Shown here piece by piece: positions 1 through 6,371 of a DNA stretch of 6,693 nucleotides (position 1 is the first letter of the stretch; each line of letters begins with the position of its first letter). The stretch covers positions 1 through 6,693 of the forward strand of contig CAJWRP010000123.1 in the NCBI GenBank assembly GCA_913046025.1, read 5' to 3'. The stretch is from an uncultured Chloroflexota bacterium. GTDB lineage: Bacteria; Chloroflexota; Dehalococcoidia; SAR202; UBA11138. A program made the translations under genes and the position numbers. The notes under the pieces are model-generated. The model saw only the letters and a list, made by a program, of their open reading frames with translations, was not told the DNA's origin and searched no databases.

Positions 1-1
1 C

Positions 2-874
2 GATGGCCTCTACCTCGGCAGGACGCTGATCGCGGGCCTCCTTGGTAGCGTACCGCTCGTCACCCATCAGGTCAGCTCGGTCTGCCAGAGCCAAGATCGT
101 ATCCCAGGAGTCACCAGCCAGAACCAGGGCAATGTAATCGTCTGTGCCGCCAGGATAACAAGGATAGATAAGGCTAGGACCGCCCCAAGCGCGGTTGCCG
201 TTGCGAGGCACTGGCTTGTGGTCGTTTAGCGTGTCTATGGTTCTGATTCGCATCAGATTGACGATGGCATCCTGCATAGAGACCTCAACTTCCTGCGCTT
301 CGCCAGTCTGATCACGCTGGCGCAACGCCGCCAATATACCGATGGCGCAGTGCAACCCTGTGCCGGAGTCGCCAACGCCGGGGGCGACGAAGGTCGGTTG
401 GTCACCGAGATTACCGTTGGCGCTCATGGCGCCGCCCATAGCCTGTGCGATATGCTCAAAGCTCTTGATGTGGGCGTAGGGCCCGTAAGTCCCGAAGCCC
501 TTAATTGTGGCGTAAACAATATTAAACTTGGCGTCCTTGAGGACCTCGTAGCCTAGGCCAAAAATATCCATGCGGCCGGGTCCATAGTTCTCTACAACTA
601 CGTCTGACACCTCTACCAGTTTGAGGAAAAGCGCCCTGCCCTCCTCCGTCTTGAGATTCAGGGTGACACTGCGCTTGTTTGAGTTGAACACCAGGAAGTA
701 GAAGCTGTCCACATCGGGATCTACAGCCCGCTCGTGCCTGGTGCGATCGCCCACTCCAGGCTCTTCTATCTTGATAACGTCGGCGCCCATCCATGCCAGC
801 AATTGAGTGCAGGAGGGACCGGCCTGGACCTGGGTGAGATCGAGAATTCTGATGCCTTCGAGGGGGCTAGTCAT
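2..874 (-). CDS. CaiB/BaiF family III CoA-transferase, formyl-CoA:oxalate CoA-transferase-like (3' part off the left edge)
   Basis: The frame is open from ATG at 874 to the left edge, giving 291 residues; the family is usually about 380-430, so the C-terminal quarter or more is missing. Family III enzymes move CoA between carboxylic acids through an aspartyl-CoA anhydride in the cytoplasm. The N-terminus (PLEGIRILDLTQVQAGP), the nucleotide-binding stretch around ADVIKIE (31-37), FNSNKRS (63-69), APGVGDSGTG (164-173) and SMQDA (199-203) follow Oxalobacter formyl-CoA transferase closely. The proposed nucleophile falls at Asp169, and Gln17 and Tyr59 also match in number. Trp48 and Tyr139 of that enzyme are Glu48 and Phe139 here, and the glycine-rich loop is reduced to Gly231-Gly232. 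An AGGA ribosome site (882-885) lies 7 nt before the ATG. It sits 47 nt downstream of the 158-residue gene, probably in one transcript. Family is secure; substrate is unknown. Confidence 0.93.
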   Translation of the reverse strand, partial: MTSPLEGIRILDLTQVQAGPSCTQLLAWMGADVIKIEEPGVGDRTRHERAVDPDVDSFYFLVFNSNKRSVTLNLKTEEGRALFLKLVEVSDVVVENYGPGRMDIFGLGYEVLKDAKFNIVYATIKGFGTYGPYAHIKSFEHIAQAMGGAMSANGNLGDQPTFVAPGVGDSGTGLHCAIGILAALRQRDQTGEAQEVEVSMQDAIVNLMRIRTIDTLNDHKPVPRNGNRAWGGPSLIYPCYPGGTDDYIALVLAGDSWDTILALADRADLMGDERYATKEARDQRPAEVEAI

Positions 875-881
875 TGATTTT

Positions 882-885
882 TCCT
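882..885 (-). promoter_or_regulatory. Ribosome binding site of the CoA-transferase gene
   Basis: The minus strand reads AGGAAAAATCA just before the ATG at 874-872, placing AGGA 7 nt upstream. This supports the start and shows that the second gene of the pair is translated independently. Confidence 0.6.
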
Positions 886-921
886 AATCTGCTATTGGCT
901 TTGGCTGCCCGTTTCGCCACT

Positions 922-1398
922 TTAAACTTCTGTCGGAATTCCTGCAACATCGGCAAAATACCTATCATCATCGCCGCCCCGTCTGACAAACACGATTTCG
1001 TCCGTTCCAACGTAGCGGTCACGGAAATCTTCGAAGTATTGCAGGCGCTCCGGCTGATACTCAGTGGTATTTTCATTGTCATCCAACCAGGGATTGGGAA
1101 AATAAAAACGAATCAGCGTAACGCCGTCCGCCGCAGACAGCCGAACGTAGTAGATTTTGGGCATAATATCGTGGCCACTGTCGGAATTCTCCACGAACTG
1201 CACACCATCGACGGTGGAAAGATTCAGGTGCACGTGCCAGTCCGTAGACTCAATAGTAGCCCACTGGCCCTTGTACTCCGGTTGTGGCATACCCTTGGCG
1301 TGCATCTCGCTGACGGCACCGCCAGAATCTATAACAACCAGCATCTGGTCCGAGGTTATTAGCTCTGTTATCAGCTTCTTCAGCGTATCTTGATTCAT
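922..1398 (-). CDS. Conserved-looking hypothetical protein, 158 aa
   Basis: I cannot assign this gene to a named family. It is a soluble protein with no signal peptide or membrane segment. An N-terminal helix (1-17) is followed by a beta-rich core containing WHVHLNLSTVDGVQFVE (about 54-70) and IYYVRLSAADGVTLIRFYF (about 82-100). A Pro/Asp-rich segment (PNPWLDDNE, about 101-109) and a helical YQPERLQYFEDFRDRYVG then lead to IVFVRR. The pattern of an HVH strand, then a strand ending in a small acidic turn, then a helix, loosely recalls the ChuX/HemS heme-utilisation fold, but only at pattern level. The start is supported by AGGGG 8 nt before the ATG and by a candidate promoter just upstream. 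It is the first gene of a probable two-gene unit with the CoA-transferase, so a role linked to that metabolism is an inference. Confidence 0.85.
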   Translation of the reverse strand: MNQDTLKKLITELITSDQMLVVIDSGGAVSEMHAKGMPQPEYKGQWATIESTDWHVHLNLSTVDGVQFVENSDSGHDIMPKIYYVRLSAADGVTLIRFYFPNPWLDDNENTTEYQPERLQYFEDFRDRYVGTDEIVFVRRGGDDDRYFADVAGIPTEV

Positions 1399-1433
1399 TA
1401 CATATTCCCCTGACGCCTGTTCTCAATTTTCAA

Positions 1434-1461
1434 AATATAATGCTCTGTCCTTGCGTGGCAG
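1434..1461 (-). promoter_or_regulatory. Candidate sigma-70-type promoter for the hypothetical/CoA-transferase pair
   Basis: On the minus strand CTGCCA (1461-1456, 4 of 6 against TTGACA) is followed after 16 nt by TATATT (1439-1434, 5 of 6 against TATAAT). Transcription would begin near 1427, leaving a leader of about 28 nt that contains the AGGGG ribosome site at 1411-1407. Position and spacing are sensible, but the -35 box is weak. Confidence 0.35.
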
Positions 1462-1530
1462 ACTGACGAAATGCGAATTCATTCACTTTGAACCCAACGT
1501 ATAAACAGGTGATTCCTTCTGATGATTTCG

Positions 1531-1560
1531 TTGACGTTACGGAAAGCTGAATGATAGCAT
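1531..1560 (+). promoter_or_regulatory. Candidate extended -10 promoter for the MFS permease gene
   Basis: TTGACG (1531-1536) matches the -35 consensus at 5 of 6. After 18 nt comes TAGCAT (1555-1560, 4 of 6), immediately preceded by TGA, which fits the TGn extended -10 motif. It would give a leader of about 80 nt before the GTG start at 1647. The weak -10 keeps confidence low. Confidence 0.35.
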
Positions 1561-1599
1561 CTCAGGGTTTGGACGCAGCTATTTCCGACGGAATTTAAC

Positions 1600-1623
1600 A
1601 CATATATGACCACATATACAGCC
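1600..1623 (+). repeat. Imperfect tandem 12-mer in the MFS leader
   Basis: ACATATATGACC (1600-1611) is followed directly by ACATATACAGCC (1612-1623), identical at 9 of 12 positions. The first copy contains the 8-bp palindrome CATATATG (1601-1608). It ends 23 nt before the permease start. It could be an operator half-site pair or chance in an AT-rich leader. Confidence 0.3.
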
Positions 1624-1636
1624 CGACCATGCGCTT

Positions 1637-1640
1637 GGAG
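1637..1640 (+). promoter_or_regulatory. Ribosome binding site selecting the GTG start of the permease
   Basis: GGAG lies 6 nt before GTG at 1647. The only nearby ATG (1629) opens a four-codon frame that stops at 1643, so GTG is the usable start. Confidence 0.65.
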
Positions 1641-1646
1641 TAAACG

Positions 1647-2921
1647 GTGGCGTTAGCCGAAAAACTAGCGAGACGCAGCCCTATTTATTACGGTTGGGTG
1701 ATTTTAGCGGCAGCCGGTAGCTCCATGGTGGTGCGCAATGCCGCTGCCAGCCTAACGATCGCTGTATTCATCTTTCCTCTTTCTGATGAGCTTGGCTGGA
1801 GCCGAACGCTTATTGCTGGTGCCGCAAGCCTGGGAGGTGTGCTAGCAACGCTGGCCTCGCCGGTCATCGGCTGGCTGGTGGACAAGTATGGCGCGAGGCT
1901 AGTGCTGGCCTCAAGTATCTTCATTCTGGGCCTTTCGACCATATCCCTTGCGTGGGCTACCATCCCAGCAGCGTTCTACCTGGCCTACGCTACAGGACGT
2001 GTGATCTTCGCCAGTCCCATTCAGATAGGTGCGTCAGTGGTCGTGTCCCGCTGGTTCATCAGGACCAGGGGTCGAGCCAACGGGCTTCTGTCTGTATCCC
2101 ACTCCATCGGTATGGTGAGCTTCCCCGTAATTGCATCCCTGGTCATTGCTGGCTCCGGTTGGCGCTCTGCCTGGATAGTGCTGGGGCTCCTCGTGTGGAT
2201 AATAGCGCTGGTCCCGGTTTCACTCCTGATAGTTCAGCAGCCCGAGGATGTGGGGCTCCTTCCAGATGGTGACACGCCCTACCCAGGTACAGGTGATGGC
2301 GCGACCACTGCGGTACAGGAACCCGAGTGGACATCCAAACAGGCTATGCGAACAACAGCCCTTTGGATCTTGGCCATAGGCATAGGCCTGCTATTCGTCA
2401 TGCAGTCCGGAATCAACGTGCACATGGCAGCGTACTTCCGAGATCAAGGGTTAAGCGCATCCATTGCCGGCCTTGCCTTGAGCTTCAACGCCGGCTTTAT
2501 GGGCGTAAGCAGCATGATATGGGGATGGCTTGTCGATAGACTCCCGGCCAGGGTAACTTTGGCCCTTGTGGCTCTGATAATGGCCTTTGCATCTGTCCTA
2601 CTGGTCGCGGCCGATACCAATGCCGAGGCACTCGGATATTCGGGCCTCTTCGGGTTTGGAGTGGGCGGATTGCTGGTAGTTCCTCCAGTGGCCTTCGCCA
2701 ACTATTTCGGTAGGCGCTCTCTCGGTGTCATCCGCGGCATTGCAGAACCCTTTACATCAATGGGTCAGGCGATTGGTGCACTGCTTTCCGGCAGAATATT
2801 CGACATCACCGGCAGCTACATGATCGCTTTTGTGACCTTCACGGTTATTGGCGTGGCCACTGTGATTCTAGTGATGATGGCACGCCCGCCTAGGCATGTT
2901 TCTGAAGTCGCCAAAGCATAA
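1647..2921 (+). CDS. MFS permease, YcxA/oxalate-formate-antiporter-like
   Basis: The product is a 424-residue inner-membrane transporter of the major facilitator superfamily, a normal length with about 12 predicted membrane segments. The N-terminal signature YYGWVIL (14-20) and the ELGWSR block (48-53) are typical of the monocarboxylate/OFA and YcxA-like branch. The MFS loop 2-3 motif is GWLVDKYGAR (75-84). Its counterpart in the second half is GWLVDRLPAR (293-302), showing the internal duplication. A hydrophilic central loop spans about 198-236, and NYFGRRSLGVIRG (352-364) is the family's loop 10-11 signature. Translation starts at GTG with a good ribosome site. It is transcribed divergently from the CoA-transferase pair across 248 nt, which suggests but does not prove a shared substrate, probably a small carboxylate. 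The substrate cannot be read from the sequence. Confidence 0.93.
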   Translation: MALAEKLARRSPIYYGWVILAAAGSSMVVRNAAASLTIAVFIFPLSDELGWSRTLIAGAASLGGVLATLASPVIGWLVDKYGARLVLASSIFILGLSTISLAWATIPAAFYLAYATGRVIFASPIQIGASVVVSRWFIRTRGRANGLLSVSHSIGMVSFPVIASLVIAGSGWRSAWIVLGLLVWIIALVPVSLLIVQQPEDVGLLPDGDTPYPGTGDGATTAVQEPEWTSKQAMRTTALWILAIGIGLLFVMQSGINVHMAAYFRDQGLSASIAGLALSFNAGFMGVSSMIWGWLVDRLPARVTLALVALIMAFASVLLVAADTNAEALGYSGLFGFGVGGLLVVPPVAFANYFGRRSLGVIRGIAEPFTSMGQAIGALLSGRIFDITGSYMIAFVTFTVIGVATVILVMMARPPRHVSEVAKA

Positions 2922-2985
2922 ATTCAGCCCAAACCGAAATGCACCTGCGGCCCTGTATGCCGGAGGCGAGCCTTAATTCCCCTCA

Positions 2986-3015
2986 TTGACTAGAAACCGC
3001 CTAACATGGTATATT
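2986..3015 (+). promoter_or_regulatory. Strong sigma-70-type promoter upstream of glmU
   Basis: TTGACT (2986-2991, 5 of 6) is followed after 18 nt by TATATT (3010-3015, 5 of 6), and TGG directly before the -10 box makes it an extended -10. Transcription would start near 3021-3024, giving a leader of about 90 nt before ATG 3114. This is the best promoter match in the window and separates the permease from the glmU operon. I see no riboswitch-like structure in the leader. Confidence 0.65.
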
Positions 3016-3113
3016 ATCTTCTGTGGACGATTCTTCTGGAAAACGCCCCGAGTTAAACTGCCTCATGCAACAGATAACAATCGTTGCCATGGCCAGTTTG
3101 TGATTTAAAGGCT

Positions 3114-4481
3114 ATGAGCACCCACGCCGCAGTCATACTTGCCGCCGGCAAGGGCACCCGCATGAATTCCCAAACACCCAAGGTACTCCACCGCGTGTGC
3201 GGGACAGAGATGCTGTGCCTTGTCGAAATTGCGGCAAGACAGGCAGGTCTAGGGCCAATCGCCGTGGTTGTACCATCAGACTCCCAGCAGATCGAGTCAG
3301 CCCTTGGTTCAGACGTTTGGTATGTCACCCAAGAGGAGCAGCTGGGAACTGGACATGCCGTACGACAGGCCGAGGAAGTGCTTAAGAGAGCAGACAACGT
3401 CCTGGTCATGTACGGCGACGTGCCTCTTGTAGCTGTTCAGACACTGAAGAAGATGATTAAGCTTCATGACGAAAATGAGGCATACATTACTCTACTCACC
3501 TCAAAGCTGGTCAACCCGGAGGGTCTGGGACGAATAATCCGAGACTCATCAGGTACAGTCACTGCAATTATTGAGGAGCAGGATGGAGACGCCGAGACGA
3601 AAGCCATTCGTGAGATCAACAGTGGGTTTTACTGTTTCCGAGCAACTTGGCTGTGGAAACACCTCGATGGCCTACCTCCCTCCAAAAAAGGCGAAATATT
3701 CCTCACTGACCTCGTGGCATTGGCCGCCAAACAGGGCATGCAGATAGAGTCCGTACTATCTGAGGACGCATACGAGGTCATGGGTGTGAATAATCGTGTT
3801 CAGCTGGCTGAAGCCGAGACTGTAATGCGCCAACGTATACGGGAATACTGGATGATTGAAGGCGTATCCATGCCTGACCCTTCATCAGTTTATATCGACC
3901 ACACGGTCAAACTGAGCCAAGACACCGTTGTTCTGCCGAACACCCACATTACCGGCCGAACGCAGGTGGGAGTAGCCTCCCGGATCGGTCCGAACTCCAT
4001 GATCTCCGACTCCACTATTGGCGACAAATGCGAGGTTCTTTCTTCTGTCATAATGGACTCTCATTTAGGGGACAGAGTGAACGTAGGGCCGTTCAGCCAT
4101 ATTCGCAGCGGTTCGCGTCTGGAAAGCGGCGTTCACGTAGGCACCTCCGCGGAAATCAAGAATAGCCATCTGGGACCGGACACGAAGATGGGCCACTTCA
4201 GCTACATGGGCGACGCCCATCTCGGCAGCAACGTAAATATCGGCGCCGGTGCCATTACTTGCAATTTTGACGGTGAAAACAAGAACGAAACCCATATTGG
4301 TGACGATGTTTTCGTAAGCTGTGACACCATGCTTATCGCCCCTGTGACCTTAGGCAATAGGTCTTCAACTGGAGCAGGCGCTGTCGTTACAAAGGACGTG
4401 GCGGCCGACTCCCTTGTCGTGGGAGTTCCGGCAAGAGAATTTCCGAAGAGACCAAAATTAGATAAGGAGTCGAATTCATAG
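3114..4481 (+). CDS. glmU: Bifunctional UDP-GlcNAc pyrophosphorylase / glucosamine-1-phosphate N-acetyltransferase GlmU
   Basis: GlmU acetylates glucosamine-1-phosphate and then couples the product to UTP, yielding UDP-GlcNAc for envelope and surface polysaccharides; it is a cytoplasmic trimer. The 455-residue protein has the usual length. The N-terminal uridylyltransferase domain (about 4-230) shows LAAGKGTRM (9-17), Lys23 in TPKVLH, QLGTGHAV (76-83), YGDVPL with metal ligand Asp102, and GVNNR (224-228). The C-terminal left-handed beta-helix (about 250-440) has hexapeptide repeats. It carries Arg331, Lys349, the catalytic His361 in GHFSYMGD, Tyr364, Asn375 and Lys390, all matching the E. coli residues at a constant offset of two. 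The start at 3114 was chosen because it puts the sheet-forming AAVILAAG at the family's position. An in-frame ATG at 3084 would add ten non-family residues. AAAGG lies only 2 nt before the chosen ATG, so the exact start is not certain. The CBS protein gene follows after 39 nt. Confidence 0.96.
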   Translation: MSTHAAVILAAGKGTRMNSQTPKVLHRVCGTEMLCLVEIAARQAGLGPIAVVVPSDSQQIESALGSDVWYVTQEEQLGTGHAVRQAEEVLKRADNVLVMYGDVPLVAVQTLKKMIKLHDENEAYITLLTSKLVNPEGLGRIIRDSSGTVTAIIEEQDGDAETKAIREINSGFYCFRATWLWKHLDGLPPSKKGEIFLTDLVALAAKQGMQIESVLSEDAYEVMGVNNRVQLAEAETVMRQRIREYWMIEGVSMPDPSSVYIDHTVKLSQDTVVLPNTHITGRTQVGVASRIGPNSMISDSTIGDKCEVLSSVIMDSHLGDRVNVGPFSHIRSGSRLESGVHVGTSAEIKNSHLGPDTKMGHFSYMGDAHLGSNVNIGAGAITCNFDGENKNETHIGDDVFVSCDTMLIAPVTLGNRSSTGAGAVVTKDVAADSLVVGVPAREFPKRPKLDKESNS

Positions 4482-4520
4482 CGCATCGGGTCGATTATTT
4501 GACCAGGAGCGTTTATTCCT

Positions 4521-5804
4521 ATGGATAGTGATAGTAGCAGTCCCCTCTTACCCGCAATAACCTTCATTGTTTCATTCATCGTATTTACCCTGGCGTATCT
4601 CGCCGAATCGACGATATCCGCAGTGCGGCGAGAGCGCGTGCAGCGGCTGGTGGCCGAGGAACAGCCGGGAGCCACAAAGCTAGACACCCTTCAATCCCTC
4701 CCCCTAGGTCCAATCGGGTCGTTAACCGTGCTCAAATATTTGAGCCTGGCCGGCGGTTTTATATCTGCTGCGGTTTTCGCCATGACCCAGGTAGGGCAGA
4801 ATTGGATAGCGATTACCGTATCTGGCCTCGTAGTGCTGGGCATGCAGCTGGTGGCATACGCCATTGTACGGTCCATATCAGCGTCACACGGCGACGAAAT
4901 CGCCCTGAGGGCAGCTTACCCAGTGAGAACGCTGGCCTGGTGTCTTCATCCTATTCTTTTACTGGTCGCAGCCCTCACCGCCAAGTTTGCTCAGCCAAAT
5001 GGCAACAGCCACGAAGATACCGACATTCCAGTAGTCGAGATCGGCATGGCTCTGGAGGAAGATGGCGAACTGCTAGACCAACGAGAGGTGGAGATGATAC
5101 GCGGTGTTGTTGAGCTAGACGACACCGTTGCAAGAGAGATAATGATCCCCAGGGTGGACATGACCGTTGCGGAGATAGGCATGCCTATAGGGGAGATGGC
5201 CGAGATAATGGTCGAAAAGGGCCACAGCCGAATTCCCGTCTTTAGAGAGCGTCTGGATCGCATAGAGGGTATCGCATACGCCAGAGACATTCTTGGCGCC
5301 TTGGCAACTCGCGACAATGCCCCAGATATTCTAGTCGAAAGCATCCTTAGACCCGCTTTGTTCATACCCGAATCAAAATCCCTGGAAGATCTGCTTAGCG
5401 AATTCCAGACTCGGCGAGTCCACATGGCGATTGTGGTCGATGAGCACGGAGGTGTTTCGGGACTCGTGACCATCGAAGACCTACTTGAAGAGATTGTGGG
5501 CGAAATATTGGATGAATTTGACGAAGGCGAGCCCGAGATAATCTCCCTAAGTGATACCGAGTTCATGATGGACGCTCGCACTAGTATTGATGATCTGAAC
5601 GAGCTCCTCGGCCTGGTTGTCGAAGGAGACGGCTTTGATACCTTGGGCGGCTTCGTTTACCAGCGTCTGGGGAAGATCCCGAATCCTGGCGACTCAATGG
5701 ACTACGACGGCTTAAGGATAGAGGTTATCTCTACCACTGGCCGGCGACTGAAACGCCTGAAGGTTACGAAGCGGCCTGCCGAGAGTGCTAAGGAGTCGGC
5801 CTAA
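4521..5804 (+). CDS. CNNM/CorC-HlyC family membrane protein with CBS pair (hemolysin-like, putative divalent-cation transport)
   Basis: This 427-residue protein has the standard order of the family. A DUF21/CNNM-type membrane domain comes first, with hydrophobic segments at about 11-29, 69-88, 95-117 and 138-157 and the AES motif at 28-30. A CBS pair follows: about 203-258, including IMIPRVDM and GHSRIPVF; and about 272-329, including HMAIVVDEHGG and TIEDLLEEIVGEI. Last is the CorC/HlyC C-terminal domain (about 337-417), with FDTLGGFVYQRLGKIPNPGD at 372-391. Family members are linked to magnesium or cobalt efflux and homeostasis, and the hemolysin name is historical. The conserved membrane GE-x-x-PK motif is not recognisable at about 111-120, where AYAIVR occurs. 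AGGAG (4505-4509) lies 11 nt before the ATG, a long but usable spacing. It is probably co-transcribed with glmU. The architecture is certain; the transported ion is not. Confidence 0.92.
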   Translation: MDSDSSSPLLPAITFIVSFIVFTLAYLAESTISAVRRERVQRLVAEEQPGATKLDTLQSLPLGPIGSLTVLKYLSLAGGFISAAVFAMTQVGQNWIAITVSGLVVLGMQLVAYAIVRSISASHGDEIALRAAYPVRTLAWCLHPILLLVAALTAKFAQPNGNSHEDTDIPVVEIGMALEEDGELLDQREVEMIRGVVELDDTVAREIMIPRVDMTVAEIGMPIGEMAEIMVEKGHSRIPVFRERLDRIEGIAYARDILGALATRDNAPDILVESILRPALFIPESKSLEDLLSEFQTRRVHMAIVVDEHGGVSGLVTIEDLLEEIVGEILDEFDEGEPEIISLSDTEFMMDARTSIDDLNELLGLVVEGDGFDTLGGFVYQRLGKIPNPGDSMDYDGLRIEVISTTGRRLKRLKVTKRPAESAKESA

Positions 5805-5864
5805 TTAGTTTCCCGCACCACTGGCCGCGTATTTTCACATCCATGGCAACTCTCACAAGCTTAG

Positions 5865-6005
5865 CTACTCAGGCGCCGCTGGAAGAGCCACATACGAGGT
5901 CTCTATCGCTGTGAGCACGTCTTCAATCCTACTTAGGCCACCATCCCACCAATGCGCCTCTACAGGGCTCTCGTGACACCGTAGGAGAACTGGAGCCACC
6001 TTCAT
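5865..6005 (-). CDS. Possible small ORF or gene remnant, 46 aa, unrecognised
   Basis: The frame encodes a protein-like peptide beginning MKVAPVLLRCHESPVEAHWW, continuing through an amphipathic helix LSRIEDVLTAIET, and ending LPAAPE. The same frame stays open a further 17 codons upstream to a TAG at 6059-6057, and that extension also reads like protein (YSHKDGRAKLDIHTS), but it has no start codon. No ribosome site precedes the ATG (ACAAGTACG). It could be the tail of a decayed gene or a chance frame. I do not recognise a family. Confidence 0.25.
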   Translation of the reverse strand: MKVAPVLLRCHESPVEAHWWDGGLSRIEDVLTAIETSYVALPAAPE

Positions 6006-6046
6006 CGTACTTGTGTGTATGTCCAGCTTTGCTCTCCCGTCCTTGT

Positions 6047-6371
6047 GGCTGTAGGCCTACACGCCTCCTAGCAGTCCGGTCCAATCCGTTCCCGATTTAG
6101 CACAACCACAGCAACAGCCTTAACAAGCCGCTGCCAAGAGCATCCATCCCTGCCCGCAGGCCCCAATGAGGGCATTGGCAGACTATTCATACCCATTCAC
6201 GCATCGCTTGACCCAATGATCCCCTAGCCAAAATTGGCAACTGCGCACGAACATTAGAACGATCGCGCAATGTAATCAAAAAAGCCTCCAACAACCCTGA
6301 CGCTGCCTGCTCGTATGTAGTGCCAACCTTCCCCCCATTGCTCCAGGGCTGTAAGCCCCTGCGGTCTAAGC
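6047..6371. repeat. Pair of weakly similar segments about 300 bp apart
   Basis: GGCTGTAGGCC at 6047-6057 and GGCTGTAAGCC at 6347-6357 differ at one position. The flanks keep a loose likeness: the first continues to CTCCTAGC at 6065-6072 and the second to GGTCTAAGC at 6363-6371, and both have C-rich upstream sequence. They may be diverged copies of one interspersed element. The likeness outside the 11-bp core is low. Confidence 0.25.
6050..6061. repeat. Perfect 12-bp palindrome
   Basis: TGTAGGCCTACA reads the same on both strands. It is flanked by GGC on the left and, after one unpaired C, GCC on the right, so the inverted repeat extends to 6047-6065 with a bulge. It could be a protein-binding site or a fold-back remnant. 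No gene start lies close enough to make an operator role obvious. Confidence 0.45.

Noticed and set aside
350..794. Short open frames on either strand inside the CoA-transferase
   Set aside because: They are other-frame shadows. The frame that is open from 874 to the left edge carries all the family III motifs.
874..1362. A 162-codon plus-strand frame
   Set aside because: It lies antisense to the 158-residue minus-strand gene, has no ribosome site, and gives no coherent domain. The minus gene has a ribosome site, a promoter candidate and operon spacing.
3084..3113. Upstream ATG as the glmU start
   Set aside because: The added ten residues do not fit the GlmU N-terminus and no ribosome site precedes 3084. 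The internal ATG at 3114 gives the expected spacing to LAAGKGTRM, although its own AAAGG is very close.
4202..4687. A 161-codon minus-strand frame across the glmU/CBS gene junction
   Set aside because: It is antisense to two well-supported genes and its composition is shadow-like.
4991..5581. A 196-codon minus-strand open frame
   Set aside because: It is the antisense shadow of the CBS/CorC domains. Its translation is a low-complexity Ser/Arg/Ile-rich chain with no recognisable domain, and the sense frame matches a known family throughout.
6163..6178. CCAATG/CATTGG inverted repeat as a terminator
   Set aside because: The stem is only six pairs with a four-base loop and no T-tract on either strand.
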